From Trichosphaerium sp. ATCC 40318 (Eukaryota > Discosea > Flabellinia > Trichosidae): a stretch of 64,000 bases of DNA. A program made the translations under genes and the position numbers. Below the pieces are notes generated by a model. That model was not told where the DNA came from. It did no database searches and saw only the letters and a list, made by a program, of their open reading frames with translations. Shown here in pieces: positions 22,602 to 33,119 of the stretch. The stretch's first letter is position 1. Each line of letters begins with the position of its first letter. The DNA lies in NCBI GenBank assembly GCA_038496445.1, contig JALMLS010000268.1, positions 310,001 through 374,000 of the forward strand. The letters are read 5' to 3'.

Positions 22602-23582
22602 ATGGCTATGAGCATTAACACGCTAGCTTTTCGTGCCGTTTCACAGGGCGTCAGCGTTCGCACGCCTGTTATAAAGTACGTTGATGGCTAAAACACCACA
22701 TTACAAAGCAAACGTACTAATTTAGCGTAGACCGTTGCGTTTTCCTCAAGTGTTGAACGTCAAGGGTAAGAAAGTAGAAACGACAGCTGAGGAGGACACA
22801 GGTTACGTGGCTGGCGTAGTTGTAGAAGGCAGTGAGTTCAAGGGTGTTATACAACAAGGGCTACATACTTTAAAGTGCGTTATTTTCTTGAGTAGCGGTG
22901 CCAATCGCCTCACCAAGCGTAGGGAAACGCTGCCAGCGGATAAACCACCTGATTTATACATCGTAACAGCGAACGCGAAGCAAGAACTCTACCAACATCA
23001 GGGAGAGCGGTCCGATGCCGTACTAAACATGCTCCAAAGCGAGTTGCCGGATGACATGCAAGCTCGCACCATTGGGAATGTTCTCCAGCCAAGAAAGCAA
23101 GCAGGCTTTCGCGTATTTGCTGGAAGGTTTCCTAAACTGACAATTCGCCCTTTCGCACAGTACGCATCCTCTCTGACAAGCTACAATATTTATTTGTTGG
23201 TAACATTACCGGTTGTCTAGATCCACGGCCTTCTTTCCTGACGTTTTGACGGACGCCGAGTATGTAGAATTACAAGACATTAACAGCAATGTACTTGTTC
23301 TCACAGACTCCAAGTTTCACAAGGAGTGCAGCGGCTCCTTCCTAGAGTACACCTTTTTGTTTAATTTATGTAAAAAACTTATTTTATTTTCATGACACGT
23401 CACCACGGGCCTGTAACAGTGCTTGCGCTTTTGCCTGTCAATTTTAATGCTAACTTATATAATAGCTACATTGACAACTTTTTCCCAGACTCTACACACG
23501 TCCTCATGTCACGTGATCCTTCATACAAGCTCCTATATAAAGGCACGCTTTTTTTTCCCAGAGTACTCTTTAGATTTTTGTT
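22602..23582 (+). CDS. Putative mitochondrial protein, weak ATP10-like features
   Basis: Exon 1 (22602-22675, MAMSINTLAFRAVSQGVSVR) is a good mitochondrial presequence. After a 55 nt intron the frame runs PLRFPQVLNVKGKKVETT, then a long exon with LPADKPPDLYIVTANAKQEL, SELPDDMQARTIGNVLQ and FRVFAGRFPKLTIRPF, then STAFFPDVLTDAEYVELQDI and NVLVLTDSKFHKECSG after another intron. A later exon gives PVTVLALLPVNFNANLY and DSTHVLMSRDPSY. The order presequence, F-P-D-V and a thioredoxin-like strand recalls the F1Fo assembly factor ATP10, but the match is weak and I would not name it. The 3' end is uncertain and may run up to the start of the next gene. Confidence 0.4.
23534..23540 (+). promoter_or_regulatory. 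Possible TATA box of the LON-domain gene
   Basis: TATATAA followed by AGGC lies 46 bp upstream of the next ATG (23586). It overlaps what may be coding sequence of the previous gene, so this is a weak call. Confidence 0.25.
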
Positions 23583-23585
23583 AAA

Positions 23586-24972
23586 ATGTTTTATTCAGGT
23601 GAAGCCGCTACCGGCGCTACAGGCTTTGCCTGCCTATCTCGTTGGGGTCAGAATGATGCAGTAAAATCACAACAACGTGGTACGGGCTCAGAAGTCCTGC
23701 TAGGGACTTAAAGGTTGATTGTGCTGACGTGTACTGCTTAGACGCTATGGTTCAAGTTGCGCGTACAATGGTGACAACTCTAGGCTCTGATAAGAGGTAC
23801 CTTGCTTGCTGTACCATCTCGTTTTTGCAGCAAACGCTTACTTTTGATGATAGATGTCCACCTCACTTGTCCATGCAGCTCGATAAACAATTGTTCCAAG
23901 TTCCTGCCAAGAGTGCCATTGAAGATCCCAAAGTAAGAAAGAACTCTAGTCTACTGGTGTTTAAATATTAACCAGGTTTGATTAGGATCTCGCACCGGAA
24001 ACGCTACCAATCATGCACGGATTCTTGGATGCGTATTTTCCAAATCAAGAGGAAAAATTTACTGCTGGCCAGTTGCAAGACCGTTACTTGCTAAAATACT
24101 GCGTTGAACAAGGGGTGCGTATTATATTAGTTCTATTCATTGATTGTTAACGACAAATGCTAGAAACCATTCGGGTTGTTGGGCACATCTTCAACTGATT
24201 CAGAATCTATCTACGGCGTGTCATGTATAATAGAGAGTGTTGATGATTCGTCTGTACACACGTGTCCGGATATTGCTTTCAAAACTTCAAAGCGTTTTCG
24301 TGTGGACAAACAAGCTTTCGAACAGCAAGGAATATTAGATGACTGCTTCGGTATTGCGGAAGTCTCTGTAACATACTTTGAGGATAGTGTACCTCAAGAA
24401 GACAAGGTAACGCTTACAATCCTTTTTTTTTTTTTTTGCTTGACGAACAACCGTTACCACTTACTTTGTTGCTGACCTGCGCCTCTCTTTAGACAGCTAT
24501 AAAAGAAAAGTTACAGCAAACGATTCAATTGGCTTCGAAAGACGCCCCTTCACAATCAGAAGTGAAGAAAACAACTGTTGAGATTGCACAAGAGACCTCA
24601 GATCCTGTGTTACTTGCTAAATTGCTCGAAAAAGAGTTGGCAGCAGTGGTCGATGCTCAAAAGAAGAACATGCACCCATACGAGACTATGATTAGATTGA
24701 TCCAATTGAACCCTAAGCCTCAAAGTTTTTTACTTGCTGACAGGCCAGCATCGGTTCGCGCTGGGCCAAAGTATCAGCCTGCTGAACAGACACCAGAGAA
24801 ATACTCGTTTGAGGTGTGTGGATACCTCCGCGATCTCATGCAATCCCTTGAACATGACGCAGAGGCACGTCTAAGCGCATGGATCGCAACCACCAGCACA
24901 ATAGACCGTCTCAGAAGCTTGATCGAGACATGTGAAGAGATTACTCTAAAGATGAAGGAGACAACATCATAA
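23586..24972 (+). CDS. LON substrate-binding-domain protein without protease or ATPase
   Basis: Starts MFYSGEAATGATGFACLSRW, first intron about 23654-23713, then four or so further exons to TAA at 24972. The central part is a LON N-terminal domain: ETLPIMHGFLDAYFPNQEEK, DRYLLKYCVEQGKPFGLLGT, SIYGVSCIIESVDDSS, TSKRFRVDKQAFEQQG and DDCFGIAEVSVTYFED. It is followed by a helical tail (LAKLLEKELAAVVDAQKKNM and IDRLRSLIETCEEITLKMKE). There is no AAA+ module and no Ser-Lys dyad protease, so it is not a LON protease. LON-domain-only proteins exist in bacteria; in eukaryotes the domain also occurs in cereblon and LONRF proteins, where it sits next to a ligase part absent here. Function is unknown. Confidence 0.75.
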
Positions 24973-25172
24973 ATATTGAAAAAAAAAAACAAGGCATCAC
25001 AAAAAAAACCAAAACTGTAACAATAAAAATAAGTCCGTTGTTATTCTTTGCTCACCCAACAAATGAACTTCCAGCATTGCATTTTCCAGGGGTTTTTGTC
25101 GCCGAAGAGAGTGTTTGAATCGTTATTCCTTGTGTTTTTTTTGCGCATTTACTTAAGCATTATAAGGCACAC

Positions 25173-26128
25173 ATGAGACGTATATCAGCCGCTGCCACGC
25201 GTTTAGGAGCGACAACAACCAAACTTAGCCCTTCTAGCACTACTACTAGTAAATCTCCGTCGGTTCAATCCACAAACACGCGTTGTGCAAAACAACCTGT
25301 AGCTTATTTGCGTGGTGACACTATCACACCTAATTTAATAAATAAATTACCCGTCAACGATATTGGCACTCAAACAACACCTATAAGCGTCTCAAGGGCA
25401 TCATCAGTACTTGCTATGGCGAAACCAGAAACAAAACAGCGTAGTCGCGAGCTGTTCGTGCACACAACTCAGGATGTGGCGTATGCTTGCTTCTCTTGCC
25501 CTAAGTTCCTTTTGGGAGATGTAAAACAGTTGTTCCCATCGCGTGAGTTATCTTAATCAGTAACGCGACAGTTAAACTGACACATAGCGTAGTGGATCTA
25601 GAAGGCAAAACGCTAAAGGTAGTGACTGTCACGCTAAAAACATCCCAAAACATGGAAGAGTGGAATTCTGCAGTTCTTGAAGAACGCGAGGAGCTTATTG
25701 GCAAGGTATGTATTGTACTGTTTTGACGTATTGTAACCGACGTAAAAATACAGTGGATGGACACTACCAAAACAATCTCAGACCCTATTGCACAACAAGG
25801 TCACTGGGTGGACTATATTGATCCGTCATCAGGCTTGCCAGTATGTACACAAGTTATTTTGTTGTTTATTGACTTGAACATAGTTTATAAGTGCTGAGCG
25901 AGGTACTGCAACTCTCAGTGAGACTGATCCTTTTTATAATCATTTTGGCATAAAACATAAACAAGTATGGTGCTGTCCTGTTGCACAACATCCTGTCTTT
26001 GGCACTCACTGTTATGTTGGTAAGTTTATATTTTCCAAGCTTTAGTAATAACAATTTTTGCATCAGGAGTTTTGTTTACTGTTGCTCCATTGGCTAACAT
26101 CACAACTGCAATTGTGTCAAATAAATAA
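25173..26128 (+). CDS. MMADHC: MMADHC (CblD) cobalamin trafficking protein
   Basis: Starts with a Ser/Thr/Arg-rich presequence (MRRISAAATRLGATTTKLSP) suited to mitochondrial import. The conserved region follows: HSVVDLEGKTLKVVTVTLKT, NMEEWNSAVLEEREELIGK, QGHWVDYIDPSSGLP, LSETDPFYNHFGI, CCPVAQHPVFGTHCYVG and VLFTVAPLANI, ending at TAA 26126-26128. About five exons. In animals this protein directs cob(II)alamin to methionine synthase in the cytosol or methylmalonyl-CoA mutase in mitochondria. CCPVAQHP contains Cys residues near the position that coordinates cobalt with CblC in the human protein, but I infer that only from position. Its presence suggests the organism uses vitamin B12. The repeat block begins under 200 bp downstream. 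Confidence 0.9.
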
Positions 26129-27247
26129 ATATTGTTCTTAACAGTCAAATTATACACTTTACCACAAGAAGAGGTGGAAAATCCTGCCTGTTGAGATAAA
26201 ATCCCTGCAGGTATTTTCATTCTCAGTGTTGTGTTTTAGGGCAGTTACTTGTATTATAACTCATGTGATGTGCTCTACACATGTGTTGCCACATTTTATG
26301 TATTAAATTCAGGGTTGAAACTCAGCCAGGCATTGCCTTAAAAAATGATGCATATTCCTAACATTTGGCATTAGATGACAAAATCAAGGAATTTGCATTT
26401 GGCATTGCCCAATAAAATAAGGCATTTTTACAAAAAGGCATTTTTGGGCATTTTTTTGGCATTGCATAAAATCAAGTAATGTGCTGTATTGCAAGTACTT
26501 TATTATGCCTTATTTTTTTTAAACATTATATCAGTGGTGGAATCGGACAAAATACGCGTGCTTAAAACGTGCCATTTGCGTGGAAAATAAACGTGCCCAA
26601 AACGTGCCCAAAACGTGTCATTTGCGTGTTGTATATTTGCAATAAATGTGCCCAAAACGTGCCATTTGCGTGTTTTAACCATGACCTGTCTTTAATAGAA
26701 ATTTGGAGAAAAATTCAAAATAAAAAAATTGACAAACTCAAAACTCAACCATCTCACCCCAAAGCCGATCGCCTCCGATCGTCAACAATAAAACATGTAT
26801 TTTCACCCAAGTAAGCAGTAGTTAGGTTTGTATTGGCATGGCTCTAAAAGTAGGTGAAAAAATCTAAAAATACCCAAAAACCAACAATTTCTTGATTTTC
26901 CTATTTTTCGTGAATAACTCAGGTCTACTAGTACGAATCCTTTAAAAAATGAAGTATGGCCCACTATTAGGTACGATGCATGGTTTCGTGGTGGTTTGGG
27001 GTTCGGTGCCCCTTTTTAAGGCAAAAACGATAGAAAATAGATATTTAGGGTAGATTAAGGATATTATGGCTCAATAACTCCATTAAACCCCTTTTTAAAG
27101 ACGATTATTGGATTTGAGATTTTTTGCCTAATTAGGTAAGTTCTTGCTTAAGTATTTACGATAAGGCAGGATTGGCGAAAAAAGCAGGTAAAATGGCAAA
27201 AACATGAAGTTGGTTGATATAAACTGGGTATTGCAGGTCTAAAAATT

Positions 27248-27512
27248 AAAGTGGTATATACCAGTTTTTTTATGGTATATACCACTTTTTTCAACAAAAT
27301 GGTATATGGACTGGTATATACCATTTTGAAATACCACTTTTTTTAGAAATTAAGTGAATAAAAAAGAGGTATATGGAAGTGGTATATACCACTTTTCATT
27401 CACATAATGAGACCTTCTAAAAATGGTATATAAAGTGGTATATACCACTTTTTTATGGTATGTGGTATATACCACCTTTTTATTGGTATATACCACTTTT
27501 ATGGTATGCTTC
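27248..27512. repeat. Palindrome array, left arm
   Basis: About ten copies of AGTGGTATATACCACTTT and close variants (GGTATATGG, GGTATATAAAG) in 265 bp. Each unit is itself an inverted repeat centred on TATA, and the units alternate with A/T runs. Confidence 0.85.
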
Positions 27513-27973
27513 AAGAAGGTCATTAAGGAGCTTTTTGGTAATGGGTTTTCTTGTTGAACGATCATGGACGTCATACATTGAACGGTGCGTAGGGACCTTA
27601 GTATATCATAGAATCTAACCAAACCAAGCTCATTCGAACCGCAGGACCTGATTCCAGTACCAACATTGAGGAAACTATATTGCAGGTATTATACAGACGT
27701 TCGTGGGTACCAGACAAAGTTGTATTTTATTTTCGTTTGATATACATTAACCGACCTCCGTAGGCCTTAGTAATTGATAGATTCAGGTGGGACCACTTTT
27801 ATTAGGTGCGCAGCATGTTTTTACAGTAGGTACAGCAAGCTCATGGAGATGGACGAATTTTCCAGACGCCCATAGTAATGTAACTGTAGTGGACATTGTC
27901 CAAAACTTGTAACTCACAAACTGTGTATTAAATAAAGTGTATTTTCTGGAATTGCAGGTGTACTATAAGTAAG

Positions 27974-28280
27974 CATAAAGTGGTATATAAGAGTGGTATA
28001 TACCATGAAAAACTGGTATAAAAAAGTGGTATATAACTGGTATATACCTAAAAAAAGTGGTATAAAAAAGTGGTATATTTTTTTTTTTCTGGTGAAAAAA
28101 AGTGGTATATTTTCTGTTTTTATACCTGTTTTTTTTGGTATATTGTTGGTATATTTGGTCAATATACCACTTTTTTTGGTATATTTCGGTCAAAATATAC
28201 CACTTTTTTTGGTATATACCATAAAAAACTGGTATAAAAAAGTGGTATAAAAGTGGTATATACCAAAAAAACTGGTATAT
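27974..28280. repeat. Palindrome array, right arm
   Basis: A second array of GTGGTATATACC, ACTGGTATAAAAAAGTGG and TATACCACTTTTTTTGG units over about 300 bp. It contains longer inverted pairs, for example TGGTATATTTGGTCAATATACCA-type hairpins around 28146-28170. It can pair with the left arm as well as with itself. Confidence 0.85.
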
Positions 28281-28675
28281 TTTTTTAGACCTGTGTTTAT
28301 GTGGGGATAGTTTTATGTAAAGTTTGTAATAATTGTACCAAACCTCTTTGTAATCGTTATGTGTTATGTATCGTAATAAACTGTTATTTTCTTTTCTTCT
28401 ATAAAGTGGTGTTTTATGTGTGCCCAAAACGTGTGATATGTGTGGCAAATATGCGTGCCCAAAACGTGCCCAAAATGTGGAAAATAAACGTGCCTAAAAC
28501 GTGCCCAAAACGTAGGTAATAAACGTGCCCAAAACGTGTCCAAAACGTGCGATTTGCGTGGCCAGCATGTGGAAGAGAAACGTGCCTTTTGCGTGAAAAA
28601 AAAACGTGCCCAAAACGTGCCCAAAACGTGCGATTCGCGTTCTGTCCGATTCCACCACTGATGCCTCGTATTTTA

Positions 28676-28813
28676 CAGTACTGGAATCAGGATTTTGACC
28701 CGTACTAAACCTGTACAGAACCCGTACTTTTGACCCGTACTTAACCTGTATGGGTTCTGTACTTTTGACCCGTACTCTACCCGTACATTATCCGTACTCC
28801 CGATTTTACTACT
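28676..28813. mobile_element. 138 bp MITE with ACCCGTAC words and TA target duplication
   Basis: Left end CAGTACTGGAATCAGGA, right end ATTTTACTACTG; imperfect inverted ends. It is flanked on both sides by TA (28674-28675 and 28814-28815), as for Tc1/mariner-related elements. The inside is a run of GACCCGTACT / AACCTGTA words. Related copies lie at 30790-31010, 31334-31455 and 32914-33119. Confidence 0.7.
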
Positions 28814-29428
28814 GTAATCCATTGTAAGGCATTGCCTCTACTATATCATAGGGACTGATCACTTTAAGGAAGTGTTTTAAGGTAAGTAACAGTCAAACAA
28901 CTTTTACACTTTTTTTTTCTCATCATCTATGGACATTTTATATAAACAAGAATCTAGTGCTCTTAGTAATTGATGAAATTAGACAAAACTACTGCCAAAC
29001 GAACCGCAGCACTATATTTCACCTAGAACAGTAGTAAGAGTGAAGGCTGCAATATTTCCAGGACTGTGGAATTCTAACACTACAAGGTAAGTTTTTTTTT
29101 TTTCACCTCTCATATTTTCTTTAAGGTTTTTTCAAATGTGGACTTAGGAGTTTTGTGTATTGTATGTGTAGTGTATTATAAAATAAATAGTTGTGTTACT
29201 ACCTGAAAATGCCCTGGTTTATTAAGCACTGTAAACTATGATAATGCTTTTTTTTTGTCTTCAAAATAAGGCATTGATGCATGAATTATGCATAATGCCT
29301 TAAAATATGCAGGCAAAACCATTGCATCTTGTGTACCAGATGCAAGCATTTTCATAAAAAATAAGACATTATTTGGATGAAAATCCCTAAACATTGTTCA
29401 AAAATGCCTTGTTGAGCCTCAGCAGTGT

Positions 29429-30372
29429 TCAAATAAAAACTACTGATGACTACAATAATGGAGCACACAATGAACTGCAAAATTGTCATTTATTATCAAA
29501 TTGAACAAGGTTCCAAACATTTACACAACCCATGGCATGCATTTCAGGGGATTCTCCAAGTGCCCTTGTACTCAAATACTTCCAATTGCCTGCCCAGCTG
29601 TTGTTTATCTCTATAATTGCCCGTGCTGCAGAATACTTGCATGTGTAGTTGGCACCAAGCCGTTCGGCAAGAATAATTGTTAATCTGGTTGCAATAAAGC
29701 CCAAGTCAGCCAACAAGCGTATATTGTGTGTTTCAGTCTCAGCGGGAAGTTCATAACATGAAAATGCTGCTTTATTGTTATTGTGGCCTAAATATCTCGG
29801 TTATGCAATTTTAGCGGCCTTACAAGCACTTAAAAAGTTTGTACCCCACACGATATTTACATACAAGAGATTTCCTAAACAATCACAAACAGTAAGTGCA
29901 TTTAAGAAGTGAGTGTGCTTATTCCCACAGTGCAACAAATGCTGTCCAGGATAAACACGATTCCTGGTGTAGATTGAGTGTTATTTACCATTTAGAGTAT
30001 GCACCGAAAATGGCTGGTACAGTCAACAAGTGCTTTAGCACCATCAAAGGTAGGTGGTACATTGTTTCAATCATTTGGCCAAGAGATAAATTTTAACATA
30101 GCATACATTACAGGAATAATGTGGTATATCACGGCTTACACAAGCAAGACTGTGAAACACCAAAATCCTTTGCAATTTTTGCTTGTGAGTAGTTGTGGCA
30201 TAAATAGCACAATACAAGGGCTAAGCGTGCTCACAGGGACAAATTGTGGCAGGACTGTACTCTGCTTTTGTAATTTCAACATGGAATATGTTTTGGTTTA
30301 TGCACACATGTGTTAGTTTATCCATTTTTAAAGTCAAAGTTTGTAAATAAGTGTTAAACAATACAACATCAC
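29429..30372. other. Gene-poor stretch in the repeat block
   Basis: Short frames only, no splice pattern like the flanking host genes and no recognised domain. Composition is closer to the repeats than to host exons. It may be a decayed part of a larger element. Confidence 0.4.
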
Positions 30373-30750
30373 ATGATACCTACAACAACAATGTCAGCAC
30401 AACTCAGCGCTCAATGCCAACTTTCTGTAAACACTTTCAACGAAATAGCTTCACAAGATAATTCAATACAACCAACAATGCAAAACAAAATGCAGAAACC
30501 AACAAAGAAACACAAAAGATCAAATTTTGAATGGACATTGGATTTGGATGCTGCTGTGCTAAAGGCAGCCATAGCCCATTACAATCCCCAATGTCATTGC
30601 TATGGTCTTAATAAAGCAGCAGATGTTATTGCAGCTCAGCAAAAAGTGAGATTTACACCTGAGCAACTGGGTTCTCACTTGGCAGGCATCTTTAGAGACA
30701 AGGGCAAATATGCCAAAAAATCCTTTAGCAAAGTCAACTCTGTGGAATAA
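30373..30750 (+). pseudogene. Myb/SANT-like DNA-binding ORF, probably the broken start of an element-encoded gene
   Basis: An intact frame of 125 residues from ATG 30373. Residues 45-110 look like a Myb/SANT-like DNA-binding domain: FEWTLDLDAAVLKAAIAHYN, then NKAADVIAAQQKVRFTPEQL and SHLAGIFRDKGKYAKKS. Such proteins usually have a coiled-coil tail. Fragments resembling one appear downstream at 31458-31578 (EEEYKKLHAEDDLNIEKHTE), 31600-31715 (Lys/Gln-rich) and 32024-32155 (KKKRLDIASSSETKNVKAFL), separated by MITE copies. I infer a gene interrupted by later insertions. It lacks host-type introns and may be an accessory protein of a transposon, but this is not proven. Confidence 0.5.
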
Positions 30751-30789
30751 AATAGAAAACAAGCAGTCCAAACCAAAGGCTGAAAAGAA

Positions 30790-31010
30790 CAGTACTGGAA
30801 TCAGAATTTTGACCTGTACTAAACCTGTATGGAACCTGTACTTTTGACCTGTATTTAACCTGTATGGGTTCCATACTTTTGACCTGTACAAAACCTGTAC
30901 ATGACCCGAACTTTTGACCTGTACTTAACCTGTACATGTTCCATATTGTTGATCCGTACTCTACCCGTATGGGTTACATACAGGATCCGTACAGGTAGAG
31001 TACAATTAAA
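30790..31010 (+). mobile_element. Partial copy of the ACCCGTAC MITE
   Basis: Begins CAGTACTGGAATCAGAATTT at 30790 and carries about twelve GACCTGTACT / AACCTGTA words. The right end is missing or rearranged near 31010. Confidence 0.55.
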
Positions 31011-31199
31011 TAATATGGAAAATTGTAAGGTACAAAAACATGTATTATTAATAGATGAGGGTGTTTTAAGGTTATGCATTTACTTAAAAAGTAGAGGAGA
31101 AAACTTAATAAAGTGCAAAATGTAGCTTTTTGCTGAATTTTGTTGTTTTATGCATAACTTTGGTCTGACTGTACGAACTGCTCAGAAAATGTAGCATTA

Positions 31200-32012
31200 G
31201 GTATATTTAGGTACGATGCATGGTTTCATGGTGGTTTGGGGATCAACTCACCATTTTTAGGCAAAAACGACAGAAAATATGTATTTGGAGTAGTTTAAGG
31301 ATATTATGGCTTAATAGCTCTATTAAACCACTTTTTGACCTGTACTCAACCCGTACAGGATCTGTACTTTTGACCCGTACTCAACCCATATGGGATCTGT
31401 ACTTTTTGACCAATACTCTATCCATACATTATCCATACTCCTGATTTTACTACTGGAGGAGGAGTACAAAAAATTACATGCAGAAGATGATTTGAATATT
31501 GAAAAACACACTGAAATAATGCAGCTGCGCGAACAGTATGCTGAAAAAAAGGTTGAAGAGCCTTTTGCCAGTGTGTAACTTTTTATACAATCAACAACAA
31601 CATTAATCCTTGCCCAGGCACCACTGAAAACCTTACCCAACAACAGGCAAAAAAAAAGGTTGCAGAAGCAAAAAAACAACATATTAATGAGCAAAAGCAT
31701 AAAAAAAAGATTTAATGGAGTTATTGAGCCATAATATCCTTACTATTTTCTATCATTTTTGTGTTAAAAGGGGCACCAAACCCCAAACCAATACCTATTG
31801 TTTTTGCCTAAAAAAGGGGCATTGAACCCCAAACCACCATGAAACCATGAGATGGTTGAGTTTTGAGTTTGTCATTTTTTTTATTTTGAATTTTTGATCA
31901 AATTTCTATTAAAGACAGGTCATGGTTAAAACACACAAATGGCACATTTTGGACATGGTTATTTTCCATGCAAATGGCACATTTTAGGCATGTGTATTTT
32001 GTTCGATTCCAA
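31200..32012. repeat. Inverted arms related to the left part of the CAGTGGTGG element, enclosing a MITE copy
   Basis: 31205-31332 repeats, in the same direction, the stretch at about 26970-27105 (GGTACGATGCATGGTTTC, then TTAAGGATATTATGGCT). 31712-32012 repeats the left part of the element at 26532-27110 in reverse and ends ATTCCAACACTG, a decayed right end. Between them sits a truncated ACCCGTAC MITE (31334-31455, right end TTTTACTACTG). This suggests a rearranged element copy that itself received an insertion. Confidence 0.55.
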
Positions 32013-32329
32013 CACTGTAGACAAATATAAAAAAAAGAGGTTGGATATTGCTTCAAGTAGTGAAACAAAAAATGTCAAAGCTTTTTTAGACATGATTAAA
32101 ATAAAAATGAAACAAATATTTGGAGACACATTTAGGCTAATTGCATGTAAAAAATGACTGAAGTCCAACAATAATGATAAACAAGGACTCAGCTGAACAA
32201 AAAGGAATTATTGATGTCAACTTAAAGTTTTTACTGTGTCAGTTCCATTATAAGTGTACTTGAAGTGGCAAATTGAGAGATAGATTTAAACTAAAGACAA
32301 ACATTCCAAAATTTATTTTTAATTTAACA

Positions 32330-32511
32330 CAGTGGTGGAATTGGACAGAACGCGAATTGCACGTTTTGGGCACGTTTTGGGCACGTTTTGGGCACGTTTA
32401 TTGCAAATATACAACACGCGAATGGCACGTTTTGGGCACGTTTTGGGCACGTTTATTTTCCACGCAAATGGCACGTTTTAGGCACGCGTATTTTGTCTGA
32501 TTCCACCACTG
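32330..32511. mobile_element. 182 bp miniature of the CAGTGGTGG family
   Basis: Perfect-looking MITE: CAGTGGTGGAATTGGACAG at the left and CTGATTCCACCACTG at the right. The inside is almost only GCACGTTTTGGGCACG words, with two GTTTATT interruptions. No target duplication is evident (flanks AACA and GCAA). Confidence 0.75.
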
Positions 32512-32913
32512 GCAAAGCATATTTTAGTTGAAGCAATAAAACAATTGTGTTTATTGAAACAAGTTACTTTTGACAAAGATTTGACTTTATGAGAAACAGT
32601 GTTTTTGGCATTTTGCAAAAGCAGTTTTTGCTTTGTATTAATGCTATTAGGCTTTCAAAGAATTGGCATTCCTCATGGCCTGACTTTGGACATCCTTATA
32701 AACTTGGTCTCTTTAACATGAACAATAAGCTTGAAACTCAATGAAAGCAATACTTAAGAAAAAGGATAAAAAATACAAAACACATCAAACAAGCAGTAAT
32801 ACATGATCTGACTATTAAGCTGTGTTGTGTCACATTCTTTACTTCCTGTTAACACACAAGCATAGATTTTACGTACAGCAGTAAACTCAAAACTGTGATA
32901 TTAAATCTGGCAT

Positions 32914-33119
32914 CAGTAGTAAAATCAGGAGTACAGATAATGTATGAGTAGAGTATTGGTCAAAAAGTATGGATCCTGTGTGGGTTTTGTACGGGTTGTA
33001 CAGGACATGTATGGGTTTAATCTGTGTCAAAAGTACAGAACCCATGTGGATTAGGTACAGGTCAAAAGTATGGGTTTTGAGCAAGTTAAATACAGGTCAA
33101 AATCTCAATTCCAATACTT
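32914..33119 (-). mobile_element. Reverse copy of the ACCCGTAC MITE
   Basis: Starts CAGTAGTAAAATCAGGAGT (the family's right end, inverted) and finishes near CAATTCCAATACTTC. The inside has TACAGGTCAAAAGTA and GGGTTTTGTACGGGTT words. More diverged than the 28676 copy. Confidence 0.55.

Larger units (their letters stand above)
27234..28293. mobile_element. Nested element built of GGTATATACC palindromes
   Basis: The ends CAGGTCTAAAAA (27234) and TTTTTTAGACCTG (ending 28293) are inverted copies. Next to each end is an array of palindromic units (see the two repeats). The centre (about 27515-27960) is unrelated unique-looking sequence without a convincing gene. It lies wholly inside the CAGTGGTGG element, so it inserted later or was carried along. 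Confidence 0.6.
26532..28660. mobile_element. Inverted-repeat element with CAGTGGTGGAATCGGACA ends
   Basis: The left end at 26532 and the right end at 28660 are exact inverted copies over 18 bases (CAGTGGTGGAATCGGACA). Inside each end lie tandem words of the type CCCAAAACGTG / TTTGCGTG, about 10-13 bp apart. AT dinucleotides flank both ends (26530-26531 and 28661-28662). The inside encodes no recognisable protein, so it is a non-autonomous element or the shell of one. A 182 bp miniature of the same family is at 32330-32511. Confidence 0.7.
26311..29428. mobile_element. Possible outer composite element with imperfect inverted ends
   Basis: The left edge (TGAAACTCAGCCAGGCATT near 26315) and the reverse complement of the right edge (TGAGGCTCAACAAGGCATT near 29405-29425) are similar, and both flanks are rich in GGCATT/AATGCC words. 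Nested inside are at least three shorter inverted-repeat elements described separately. No transposase frame is visible. Identity of the ends is moderate, so this outer boundary is tentative. Target duplication was not found. Confidence 0.35.

Noticed and set aside
27248-28280. Regular repeats that might suggest a CRISPR-like array
   Set aside because: The units are palindromes of variable spacing with A/T runs between them, not constant repeats with unique spacers, and the surroundings are eukaryotic nuclear genes.
26569-28624. Several frames of 60-160 codons inside the repeat arrays
   Set aside because: They translate the GGTATATACC and CCCAAAACGTG words on both strands into low-complexity peptides; nothing suggests selection for protein.
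29483-30316. Frames of 66-105 codons in the gene-poor part of the repeat block
   Set aside because: No domain, no exon chain, and overlapping frames on both strands without preference.
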